Of a stretch of 64,000 nt of DNA, positions 45,392 to 54,051 are shown in pieces (the first letter of the stretch is position 1; the number at the start of each line of letters is the position of its first letter). The position numbers were made by a program, and so were the translations under genes. The notes beneath the pieces were generated by a model. That model was not told the origin of the DNA and made no database searches. It was given only the letters and a program-made list of their open reading frames with translations. This DNA is from Deltaproteobacteria bacterium (GTDB lineage: Bacteria; Desulfobacterota; Desulfuromonadia; Geobacterales; Pseudopelobacteraceae): positions 1 to 64,000 of the forward strand of contig JAJXYO010000016.1 of assembly GCA_021780495.1 (NCBI GenBank). Reading direction: 5' to 3'.

Positions 45392-48100
45392 ATGAGTACT
45401 TTGCTTAACAAAAACTTTATAAATGGCCTTTCCGGTGATTGGCTTGAGTCTCTCTACGTTAGCTGGAGTACCGATCCGGAATCCGTACCGGAAGATTGGC
45501 AGCTGTTCTTCTCTGGGTTTGATCTGGGAACAGGGCATGATCGGGGTGTCCGGTCGCCTTTTGTGTATGATGAATCTCAATTGTTAAAAACATCCGGTGT
45601 CCAGTCGCTGCTCTATCGCTACCGTTCAATCGGTCATCTTCAAGCCTGTATCGACCCTCTTTCTCCCTGCTTGCTGGAACATCCTCTCTTAAACCTGTCC
45701 AACTTTGGTCTCAATCACTCCGATCTCGATGTGACGTTTACCACTCGACGCTATCTCAAACCACATGCCACGTTGCGTGAGATTGTTTCAACAATGCAGT
45801 CCACCTACTGCCGCGAGATCGGTGTTGAGTTTATGCATATTCAGGATCCAGTGGAACGACAATGGTTGATCGATAGGATGGAACCCTGTCGTAATCATCC
45901 AGATATTTCAGTTGATGACCGCTTGTATCTTTTAGAGAAGCTCCATGAAGCAGCTTTGTTTGAGTCTTTTCTGCAACGTCGATTTGCCGGGCAGAAACGT
46001 TTCTCGCTGGAAGGTGGCGAAGTATTGATCCCGGTGCTTGATGCAATCATCCGTAATTGTCCCATGTCTGGCATCAATGATGTTGTGTTGGGGATGTCCC
46101 ACCGCGGGCGTTTGAATGTTCTTGTGCATATTTTGGGTAAACCGTATGAAAATGTCTTTGCGGAATTTCGTGACGCCCTGTCGCTCGGTTTTGTGGGAGA
46201 TGGTGATGTGAAATATCACAAAGGGTATTCTGCGGAAATAAAACTTCCCAATGGACATATCCATCTGACAATTGCCGCTAATCCAAGCCACCTTGAGGCG
46301 GTCAACCCAGTGGTGGAGGGCAAGTGTCGTGCTCGCCAGGACCAGTGCGGCATCACCCGTACGAGCCATGTGCTACCACTCTTGATACACGGAGACAGCG
46401 CTTTTGCGGGGCAGGGCAGTGTCATGGAAACATTGAACATGTCTCGATTGGATGGGTATTGTACTGGCGGAACTCTTCATATAGTGCTTAATAATCAGAT
46501 CGGCTTTACTACGTCGCCTCGGGATGCCCGCTCAACAAGGTATGCAACGGATGTCACCAAAATGCTGGCATGTCCGGTGTTTCATGTACAGGGTGAATCG
46601 CCCGAAGCGGCTTTGCACGCTGTGCGACTCGCTTTGGAATATCGTCAGGAATTTGGCCGTGATGTTGTGGTTGAACTAATCTGCTACCGTCGACACGGAC
46701 ACAATGAAGGTGATGAGCCCGCTTTTACCCAACCGCTCATGTACCGTCAAATCGCATCACGTCCTCCGGTGAACAGAATGTATTCCGACCAGCTTCGTGA
46801 GGACGGAGTTGCATTCAGCGTACTCGAAAAGATTGAACAGGATGTTGTCAGGCGGCTTGAAGAAGGATTTAAAAAGCCACCACAGGATAAAAGTATCGGT
46901 TTTCATGAAGCGTGGATTTCCGTTTCTCGTGAGTACCAAACTGCTGTTGTGGAGACCGGTGTTCCGGTTGAAAAACTTCTGTTGTTATCTCGGCGACTAG
47001 CCGAATTGCCGCCTGGCTTCAGCGCACATGCCAAGATCCATACTTTAGTGCAGAAACGCTTTGAATCGATACTTAAATCTACCGCTATAGATTGGGGTAA
47101 TGCCGAGAGCCTTGCGTACGCTACGTTACTTGACGAAGGTGTTTCGGTGCGTATTTCGGGGCAGGACTCGCGGCGTGGAACATTTAGCCACCGCCATTGT
47201 GTTCTTCATGATATGAATGACGACAGTACCTACACGCCTCTGGTTTCAGTTGCCAGAAATGGAGCAATGTTTCAAGCCTGGGACAGTCTTCTTTCCGAAT
47301 TCGGCGTGCTGGGTTTCGAGTATGGATATTCACTTGAGTCGCCCCACGGTTTGACCATCTGGGAAGCCCAGTTTGGTGATTTTGCAAATGGCGCCCAGGT
47401 TATTATCGACCAATTTATTGCTAGTGGTGAAACAAAATGGAACCGAGCAAGTGGGCTTGTGCTTTTGCTGCCGCATGGTTATGAAGGCCAAGGCGCAGAG
47501 CATTCAAGCGCCCGCATTGAGCGCTTCCTGCAGCTTTGCGCTGGTAACAATATGATAGTTGCCAATCCAACGACACCAGCGCAAATGTTTCATGTCCTGC
47601 GCCGTCAGATTAAACAGTTATTCCGTAAGCCATTGATACTCTTTACCCCTAAAAGTCTTTTGCGTCATCCGCGTTGTGTGTCTACAACGGAGGATCTCAG
47701 CATGGGCAAATTTCAAGAGCTGATTTCTGATGGCGCTGAAGTATCTTCCGTGCGTCGTGTTTTGATCTGCTCCGGCAAGATATTTTATGATCTGATGGAA
47801 GCTCGTGATATACATAACATAACCGATACGGCCATAATTCGTATAGAGCAACTCTACCCGCTACGCTATGACCTTATAGATAAAGAACTGGCAAGATATT
47901 CTGTAGACAGTAGTTTTATTTGGGTCCAGGAAGAGCCGGAAAATATGGGCGCTTGGCAGCATATCCGGCCAGGACTGGTTGAGCGGTGTCGCTCTCTTCG
48001 TTTCGTTGGCCGTTCCGCTGACTCGTGCCCGGCAGTAGGCTCTCATCAAATGCATGTCGAACAACAAGCTGCGATTATCAACATGGCATTTGGAATCTAA
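45392..48100 (+). CDS. sucA: 2-oxoglutarate dehydrogenase E1 component
   Basis: The thiamin diphosphate-dependent E1 subunit that decarboxylates 2-oxoglutarate and passes the succinyl group to the lipoyl domain of E2. The 902-residue product has the E1 N-terminal segment (SGDWLESLYVSW), MSHRGRLNVL, the cofactor region GDSAFAGQGSVMET with LNNQIGFTT, and the C-terminal pyrimidine-binding EFGVLGFEYGYSL and HGYEGQGAEHSSAR. The length is full. The partner genes sucB and lpd are not adjacent, unlike the usual sucAB pairing. The 150-base gap before it shows no clear promoter or ribosome site. Confidence 0.95.
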   Translation: MSTLLNKNFINGLSGDWLESLYVSWSTDPESVPEDWQLFFSGFDLGTGHDRGVRSPFVYDESQLLKTSGVQSLLYRYRSIGHLQACIDPLSPCLLEHPLLNLSNFGLNHSDLDVTFTTRRYLKPHATLREIVSTMQSTYCREIGVEFMHIQDPVERQWLIDRMEPCRNHPDISVDDRLYLLEKLHEAALFESFLQRRFAGQKRFSLEGGEVLIPVLDAIIRNCPMSGINDVVLGMSHRGRLNVLVHILGKPYENVFAEFRDALSLGFVGDGDVKYHKGYSAEIKLPNGHIHLTIAANPSHLEAVNPVVEGKCRARQDQCGITRTSHVLPLLIHGDSAFAGQGSVMETLNMSRLDGYCTGGTLHIVLNNQIGFTTSPRDARSTRYATDVTKMLACPVFHVQGESPEAALHAVRLALEYRQEFGRDVVVELICYRRHGHNEGDEPAFTQPLMYRQIASRPPVNRMYSDQLREDGVAFSVLEKIEQDVVRRLEEGFKKPPQDKSIGFHEAWISVSREYQTAVVETGVPVEKLLLLSRRLAELPPGFSAHAKIHTLVQKRFESILKSTAIDWGNAESLAYATLLDEGVSVRISGQDSRRGTFSHRHCVLHDMNDDSTYTPLVSVARNGAMFQAWDSLLSEFGVLGFEYGYSLESPHGLTIWEAQFGDFANGAQVIIDQFIASGETKWNRASGLVLLLPHGYEGQGAEHSSARIERFLQLCAGNNMIVANPTTPAQMFHVLRRQIKQLFRKPLILFTPKSLLRHPRCVSTTEDLSMGKFQELISDGAEVSSVRRVLICSGKIFYDLMEARDIHNITDTAIIRIEQLYPLRYDLIDKELARYSVDSSFIWVQEEPENMGAWQHIRPGLVERCRSLRFVGRSADSCPAVGSHQMHVEQQAAIINMAFGI

Positions 48101-48203
48101 GTGTGTTGGTTTGTTAAATTGCTGATTCTCATTGAGCAATTCAGTTGACAACACGTCACGTGCTGTGTAAAAAAATACAACTAAATCAACCAAAAGGGTC
48201 TTC

Positions 48204-49760
48204 ATGGTAAATCTGTTATTCATATCCAACAGTACCAAAATAGACGCGATCAGAAATGCACTTCAACCGTTCTTGAAGGTCAAGATAGATATTGTCGCTG
48301 ATTTCGATTTTGGTTTGAAGGATGTTTTTGAAAAGCGTCCTGCAACGGTTTTTATCCAGGATCAGATTGCCGGGGTTACCGGTGAGAGTGTTGCTCGTCA
48401 TATTCAGATGCTGCTTGGAGCCGGGTCTCCTTCATTCATCTATATGCATGAGGCGAGTTCCAAGGCCAAACAGATCAAAGGCCTGTTTGAGTACCTGATT
48501 GATTTATCACAGGCTGATGCAAAGATTGTGGCAGATATCCAGGCAACTCTCAAAACATTGTTAGGTCCCCAGTGGGAAAAAATCTATGTCCCCCCCCAAA
48601 TGGATAACACTTCAATCGGAAATGTTGCTGCCGTACCTGACGACAGCAGCGCTTGTGCTGACCAGCTTATAGATGATCTTATCTCGGGCTTGGATGCTTT
48701 TGGAACAGCATCCTCCGGGAATAAATCCCCGACGCCCCGTTCCTCGGCGCAATTGGCCCCTGTAAACGAATCATTCCATGTGGTTTCATCACCCCAGGAC
48801 CAATTGGCGGAGATGCTTGCCGAAACGCATCGGGAACAACTCACTCCGGAAGCGGCAACGGTAACAACGCAAGATTTACTCAAAGGTGCACAGGTACCAG
48901 ATGCCACCCAGCAAAGGCGGCAACCGACTTTATCGAACCACCCGGAATCGCCAGTCTCTGTAGCGTCTTCCATTTCTGCACAACCGCAGCCTGTGCTAAA
49001 AGGGAAGGTAGCCCCTGACCCAAGTGTACATAAAAAGCCCGATGCCGACGTTACAGTACCTCCAGCTCCTCAATCAGTACCTGAAAACCGGCCTCTTCAG
49101 CAAGCATCACCGGCGGATTTTGTAATACTTGGGGAACATCCTGATGAAGTTGTTGCCCCTGAAGATCTTTTACGTGTTTTTGAGGGGAATTATTATTCAC
49201 GTCCGGGGCGGGGGGGACGAAATGCGGCCATTGCCTTCGTTCTTGCGATATGTTTCGGTGGAGGTTTCTGGTATTTAAAGCAGAAACCTCAGCTTCTGGC
49301 GCACTTAATTGCGCCTTCTGATCATGCGGCTGTCGTGGCTACCGCAGGACGCCCGGCAGAATCTGCGATTACTATTCAGAAACCCGTGACTTCACCAGCG
49401 TTGAAGAGCAAGGCGCCGACATTACCTTCATTTATCCCTCAATCCGGTTTAGATAGTTCGTTTTCTTCACAGAAACCCGGGTGGGAACGCTATGCAGATG
49501 CTTCATTTGATTTCCGTATTTACCGCATCGCCGGCAGGATAAAGGCGCTTCAGGTGCTGGGAGTAAATAATCATGGCATCAGTGAGACAAAGATGAAGTC
49601 AATTTTGATAGAATTGTTAGGCGATGGAGAATACCGTGTGAAATCGCGCGAGCAGAAACTTGGTTATCACGTCTTGCGGGCTACTGTGGGGCAGAAAGCA
49701 GAACTGCTAATATATCGCAAAAAAACAACAATACGGGCGTTTGTTGTATCGCTTGACTGA
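48204..49760 (+). CDS. Membrane protein with a degenerate receiver-like domain
   Basis: A 518-residue protein of unknown function. Residues 1-120 look like a receiver fold (strand LLFISN, strand TVFIQDQ, strand PSFIYMHE) without the paired N-terminal acidic residues or phosphorylation site. A proline/serine/alanine-rich linker (about 130-330) leads to one membrane helix (about 338-356) and a C-terminal domain of about 85 residues (from about 430). The topology implies a cytoplasmic sensor arm and a periplasmic end, so the N-terminal half would be inside. A run of eight C lies at 48590-48597. It precedes the LysM and ATPase genes. Confidence 0.75.
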   Translation: MVNLLFISNSTKIDAIRNALQPFLKVKIDIVADFDFGLKDVFEKRPATVFIQDQIAGVTGESVARHIQMLLGAGSPSFIYMHEASSKAKQIKGLFEYLIDLSQADAKIVADIQATLKTLLGPQWEKIYVPPQMDNTSIGNVAAVPDDSSACADQLIDDLISGLDAFGTASSGNKSPTPRSSAQLAPVNESFHVVSSPQDQLAEMLAETHREQLTPEAATVTTQDLLKGAQVPDATQQRRQPTLSNHPESPVSVASSISAQPQPVLKGKVAPDPSVHKKPDADVTVPPAPQSVPENRPLQQASPADFVILGEHPDEVVAPEDLLRVFEGNYYSRPGRGGRNAAIAFVLAICFGGGFWYLKQKPQLLAHLIAPSDHAAVVATAGRPAESAITIQKPVTSPALKSKAPTLPSFIPQSGLDSSFSSQKPGWERYADASFDFRIYRIAGRIKALQVLGVNNHGISETKMKSILIELLGDGEYRVKSREQKLGYHVLRATVGQKAELLIYRKKTTIRAFVVSLD

Positions 49761-49824
49761 ATGATCACGTTGTTTAAGTTTGTTTTTTGTGATGGTGTAA
49801 CTATCTTACAGCGACAGGTGATGA

Positions 49825-51384
49825 ATGTCTTCATGTGCAGATCCAATTCTAATTTTAAACCGTGTTAGTAGATCACTGATACTCGTTTCTGTCCTGTCCT
49901 CCGTGTTAGGGGTTCTTCCCGCAAAAGCCGGAATGGACCCGCGCTTTGAGCTTGATTCTCAGACGTTAGGCGTGCCTGCGGCAACCTCGTCGAAAAAGGC
50001 CGATGCGAAGACAAAGAACCTCCACCGTGCTCGTAAATACAAGTATCATGTGCCTGTATCTGCCCAAGGGAAAGTACATGTTGTCAGGTCGGGTGATAAT
50101 CTGTTCAAGATTCTCATGCGCGATTACGGGCTCAGCAATGCTGAAGCCGAGAAATTCCTCGAAGAAATACGCCGTGTAAACAATATTGCCGATATCAGGC
50201 GTATCAAGATAGGACAAAAAATTATCATCCCTCCGGTACGGCGCAGGGCTGATGGAACTATTAAGAGTCCTTCTCCGAAGCGGCTGGGTGACGGTGCCGC
50301 GGGTGTAATCGGTCAGTCATTCAATCTGGAGTCACCTGTAAGCCCACTTACAGAACATGAAGCCGTTGTCAAGGTTAGGCAGGTATGGGACAAGATTCTG
50401 CCACCTCTCAAGGGTGAGCAAAAACCGATCATCCTGAACTCTCCAACATTTTCATTGGCCCTGGACCCCCAGCGTTATCCAGTCTATGCTACCATGCATG
50501 CCGGAAAAATTCTCGTTGACCCAAACGCCTCCATTCCACCGCTGGTAAAAACACTTATAACGGAAAAGGACCCAGCGGTGCGGATCGTTTCCGAGTCGCC
50601 AGTGAATGGTAAACGTTTTCTGGCTGCTATGCTTGACTCGGCCGGTTTTTATTCCGTTGAAGAAAATTTTAGTATGGACTTCGGTACCGATCCAAAATTG
50701 ACGATCCAATCCGATTTTAAAATAGAAAAAACCCCTGATAGCCTCATAAAACAAGACGTAGTTCTGCTGAATTCCGGGCGTGTTCCGCTCCCTTCGGTTC
50801 TTGGAACTTTTCTCAAAAAAGAAGGTTTTAAAGTATATGAACCATTTGCGTCGCTTCAGCCGGTTGTCCCTGCGGTGTCGCGACCGTTGTGCCAGATAAC
50901 TGCAAAAAGTCAGACTGACATCATTGATGCTCTGCTGGCATCCATTTCCCTGACCCCCGACAAGGATCGACGTCTGGATGTATTCGCTGCCGACAATAAC
51001 GGTATTTCGCTTGCGGTTAAAGCGGAACGGTACTTTGAACGTGGAGGGCAGCACTATGTTGTAACCCGCTTTGACGGGGATCCTGTTACCTATACTCTTT
51101 TTCGATTCCTCGAAACCAAGGGATTTAGGGTAACAATTCTCGAACCACGGGACGGTTTCCGTAAAATTGCAGAAAAGCTGCTGTCGAGCATGCAGATTCC
51201 GGGAGCATACACCCGGCACACGTTGGCAGGTGATGCGGGTGGCAATTATTCTCTTCAAATGTCGGGATTCAAGCTGGAGGGGAAGGGGCTTCCGGTTGGT
51301 GGGCTTTTTGTGACCGACCTGAAACTCGATCGTGTAATTCGCGACCTTTTACAGGAAAATGGGTACCACATCACTTCCAAGTGA
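49825..51384 (+). CDS. Exported LysM-domain protein with internal repeats
   Basis: A 519-residue protein with a signal peptide (about 10-36, ending AKA) and a LysM peptidoglycan-binding domain at about 83-138 (VVRSGDNLFKIL ... KIGQKIIIPP). The rest is unlike any family I know. Four segments share a helix followed by a glycine-aromatic-strand turn (L..L...GF.V): near 262-280, 323-341, 422-441 and 502-518, suggesting a repeated small alpha/beta module. AGGTGAT precedes the ATG. It probably lies in the periplasm, anchored to the cell wall, between a pseudo-receiver membrane protein and a secretion ATPase. Confidence 0.8.
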   Translation: MSSCADPILILNRVSRSLILVSVLSSVLGVLPAKAGMDPRFELDSQTLGVPAATSSKKADAKTKNLHRARKYKYHVPVSAQGKVHVVRSGDNLFKILMRDYGLSNAEAEKFLEEIRRVNNIADIRRIKIGQKIIIPPVRRRADGTIKSPSPKRLGDGAAGVIGQSFNLESPVSPLTEHEAVVKVRQVWDKILPPLKGEQKPIILNSPTFSLALDPQRYPVYATMHAGKILVDPNASIPPLVKTLITEKDPAVRIVSESPVNGKRFLAAMLDSAGFYSVEENFSMDFGTDPKLTIQSDFKIEKTPDSLIKQDVVLLNSGRVPLPSVLGTFLKKEGFKVYEPFASLQPVVPAVSRPLCQITAKSQTDIIDALLASISLTPDKDRRLDVFAADNNGISLAVKAERYFERGGQHYVVTRFDGDPVTYTLFRFLETKGFRVTILEPRDGFRKIAEKLLSSMQIPGAYTRHTLAGDAGGNYSLQMSGFKLEGKGLPVGGLFVTDLKLDRVIRDLLQENGYHITSK

Positions 51385-51416
51385 AACGATTTCATTTTCT
51401 CAAAGATTCTGCTATA

Positions 51417-51448
51417 AACGCTCGTGTTCTGTTACGGGCGTTTATAGT
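51417..51448 (+). terminator. Hairpin after the LysM gene
   Basis: AAACGCTCGT (51417-51426) pairs with ACGGGCGTTT (51435-51444) with one G-T wobble, followed by a short ATAGTTT tail. It could be a partial terminator before the ATPase gene. Confidence 0.45.
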
Positions 51449-51480
51449 TTCTAGTCACAATGCGATGGAGTTGTAACCGT

Positions 51481-53418
51481 ATGAGTGTTAAAAAAGTAGG
51501 TGAATTATTAATTGAACAGAAGATGATCTCTCCGGAGCAGTTGCAGGAGGCGCTTGAACTGCAAAAGGTCTTTCCTGACCAGCCCATCGGGCAACTGTTG
51601 TGCAAGCTTGGTTTTATAAAGGAAAGTGATCTCAGTTTTGTCCTTGATCAAAAGAATAAACGCCGCAAACTGACTGATATTCTCCTGAAGGGGGAGCTGA
51701 TTGATCAGCAAAAACTTTCCCATGCGCGGGAAGTCTCTAAACAGAGCAATATTACCCTCGAAAAGGCCTTCCTCAAGCTCCGCTATATCGATGAAGAACA
51801 AATGGCTCAAGCAGTGGCCAGCCAGTATGACCTGCCTTATGTCTTGATCAATAGTTTTGACCTGGACCTTTCACTTTCTCGTTATATCAGCGCCGTATAT
51901 GCCCAGAAACAGCGCATTGCACCCATTTCAAAAATCGGCAATACGTTAACACTGGCAATGGCAGAACCTCTTAAAAACCATGATATCAGAGAGCTCGAAG
52001 ATAGTATCCGCCTCAGGATAATCTCTGCGATAGCCACGGAAACCAGCATATATAAAGCTCTCAAGCGTCTCTATAATATCGATGTCGCCTCAATTTCAAC
52101 CTCGGCAATGGATGAGGTGAATCTTGACATCGTTCCGGACAGTATTGACAAATTGCTTAGCAGGACGTCTGCCAGCGATGAACCGGAAGTTGAGGAAGAA
52201 ACCAAGAAGGTTACAGAAAAAGATAGTGTCATTGTCAAGCTGGTTAACAAGATCGTGTATGATGCTTACATGAGCAAAGCGTCCGACATCCACATTGAAC
52301 CCTATCAGGGCAAAAAGGATGTAGTCGTTAGAACCCGCATTGACGGACAATGTTCGATCTACCAGAAGATCCCGTATAAGTACAAGTTTGCTATTCCCTC
52401 TCGCATCAAAATCATGGCTGACCTTGATATCGCCGAACGCCGCAAACCCCAGGATGGCAAGATAGACTTTAAAAAATTCGGGCCTCTGGATATTGAACTG
52501 CGAGTAGCCACAATGCCGACAGTGGGCGGTCTTGAAGATGTGGTGATCCGTGTACTTGCCAGTGGTGAGCCGATCTCATTCAGCCAGTTGGGATTAACTG
52601 AACGAAACATGCGTATTTTTAATGAGGCCCTCAAGAGCCCGCATGGCCTGGTTCTTGTGGTTGGTCCGACCGGTTCGGGAAAAACAACGACGCTCCATTC
52701 TGGTTTGGCGCTTATTAACCAGAGTAACCGTAAGATATGGACTGCCGAGGATCCGGTCGAAATTACCCAGCCCGGGCTTCGTCAGGTACAGGTAAACCCC
52801 CGCATCGGTTTCACTTTTGCTGCAGCCTTGCGCTCGTTCTTACGTCTTGACCCGGATATCATCATGGTTGGCGAGATGCGTGACGAAGAGACGGCCAGTA
52901 CCGCTGTAGAAGCATCGTTAACCGGTCATCTGGTGTTTTCAACCCTGCACACCAATTCAGCTCCTGAAACCATTACCAGACTTCTGGAGATGGGGCTTGA
53001 TCCTTACAGTTTTTCCGACTCACTTGTCTGCATATTGGCACAACGGCTTGCCCGGCGGCTGTGTACCGAGTGCAAGGAAAGTTTCAACCCGGAAGAGTCA
53101 GAGGTTGAAGAACTTATTGAAGAATATGGCCGTGAAGATTTTGCCTTTACCGGTCTGGGGCGATCGGACGTAACCATGTTCAGGGCGGTTGGTTGCGATC
53201 GTTGTGGTCATACCGGCTATCGAGGCCGGTTGGGTATTCACGAGGTGTTGGAATGCACCGCGAAACTCAAGGGGTTCATTAAACGGCGGGCTGATACGGA
53301 CTGTGTCCGTGATCAGGCGGCACTGGATGGCATGACCACCCTGAAACAGGATGGCATACTCAAGGTTTTGCAAGGTTTGACAGATATTCACGAAGTGCGT
53401 AGAGTGTGCATCAAGTAA
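51481..53418 (+). CDS. PilB/GspE-family assembly ATPase with N-terminal MshEN-type domain
   Basis: A 645-residue hexameric-type ATPase of the type II secretion/type IV pilus family. The N-terminal part (about 1-190) has two MshEN-like stretches (VGELLIEQKMISPEQLQEAL and LTDILLKGELIDQQKL), a fold that binds cyclic-di-GMP in some relatives. The C-terminal ATPase has Walker A GPTGSGKT at 395-402, the Walker B/His region DPDIIMVGEMRDEETA, and a zinc four-cysteine motif (CTEC, CDRCGHTGY). No pilC, pilT or gspF adjoins. The start at 51481 is more likely than 51460. It may drive the pilus apparatus or another envelope machine. Confidence 0.92.
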   Translation: MSVKKVGELLIEQKMISPEQLQEALELQKVFPDQPIGQLLCKLGFIKESDLSFVLDQKNKRRKLTDILLKGELIDQQKLSHAREVSKQSNITLEKAFLKLRYIDEEQMAQAVASQYDLPYVLINSFDLDLSLSRYISAVYAQKQRIAPISKIGNTLTLAMAEPLKNHDIRELEDSIRLRIISAIATETSIYKALKRLYNIDVASISTSAMDEVNLDIVPDSIDKLLSRTSASDEPEVEEETKKVTEKDSVIVKLVNKIVYDAYMSKASDIHIEPYQGKKDVVVRTRIDGQCSIYQKIPYKYKFAIPSRIKIMADLDIAERRKPQDGKIDFKKFGPLDIELRVATMPTVGGLEDVVIRVLASGEPISFSQLGLTERNMRIFNEALKSPHGLVLVVGPTGSGKTTTLHSGLALINQSNRKIWTAEDPVEITQPGLRQVQVNPRIGFTFAAALRSFLRLDPDIIMVGEMRDEETASTAVEASLTGHLVFSTLHTNSAPETITRLLEMGLDPYSFSDSLVCILAQRLARRLCTECKESFNPEESEVEELIEEYGREDFAFTGLGRSDVTMFRAVGCDRCGHTGYRGRLGIHEVLECTAKLKGFIKRRADTDCVRDQAALDGMTTLKQDGILKVLQGLTDIHEVRRVCIK

Positions 53419-53438
53419 GTTTTGTGCTATAAAATTGC

Positions 53439-53467
53439 TTGCATTCAACAGTTTGCCGTGGTATGTT
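53439..53467 (+). promoter_or_regulatory. Candidate promoter of the rimP operon
   Basis: TTGCAT at 53439-53444, a 17-base spacer and TATGTT at 53462-53467. Transcription would start near 53474, before the hairpin at 53491, and lead into rimP. A good but unproven match. Confidence 0.5.
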
Positions 53468-53490
53468 TCATAAAATTTTTGTTCACGTGA

Positions 53491-53519
53491 AAGTGAGCTC
53501 ACAAGGCTCACTTTTTTTG
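53491..53519 (+). terminator. Terminator/attenuator hairpin before rimP
   Basis: AGTGAGC (53492-53498) pairs with GCTCACT (53506-53512), followed by TTTTTTTG. It ends the ATPase transcript, or, if the promoter at 53439 is used, lies inside the rimP leader as an attenuator. Confidence 0.85.
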
Positions 53520-53535
53520 TTTTGAGAGAACGTAT

Positions 53536-54021
53536 ATGGCGAAAAGTAAAGACAGCATTTGTGAGCAGGTGGGTAAAATTGCCCGGCCGATTCTCGATTC
53601 AAAGCACATTGAATTGGTTGATATCGAATTTGTCCGAATGGGGAAAGAGGCTGTATTGCGCCTGTTCATCGACAAAGAGGGTGGTATTGCCTTAGATGAT
53701 TGTGCCGACGTGAGTCATGAATTATCGGCCATTCTTGATGTTGAAGAGGTTATTACCTGTAATTACACGCTGGAGATTTCTTCGCCGGGGCTTGATCGTC
53801 CGCTCAAAAAGCCGGAGGATTATCTGCGTTACGTTGGTCGTTTAGTTAAGGTGCGTACATATGATCAGTTTCTCGATGATGCCGGCAACAAGCGAAAAAC
53901 GTTTTTAGGTACCCTTGACGGTCTTGTGGACGGTTCAATCAGGATAACGCTCAGGGAAGGTCAGACTGCTTCCATTCCATTGGAGCGGGTAGCCAAGGCA
54001 CATCTGGAATTCGAATTATGA
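53536..54021 (+). CDS. rimP: Ribosome maturation factor RimP
   Basis: Assists 30S subunit assembly. The 161-residue product has the N-terminal RimP domain with ELVDIEFVRMGKEAVLRLFID and the conserved YTLEISSPGLDRPL signature, and a C-terminal SH3-like domain. GAGAGAA precedes the ATG. It begins the rimP-nusA-ylxR-infB-rbfA series found in most bacteria. Confidence 0.96.
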   Translation: MAKSKDSICEQVGKIARPILDSKHIELVDIEFVRMGKEAVLRLFIDKEGGIALDDCADVSHELSAILDVEEVITCNYTLEISSPGLDRPLKKPEDYLRYVGRLVKVRTYDQFLDDAGNKRKTFLGTLDGLVDGSIRITLREGQTASIPLERVAKAHLEFEL

Positions 54022-54051
54022 TTTCATTTACGTTAGCAAGGAGATACAGCC

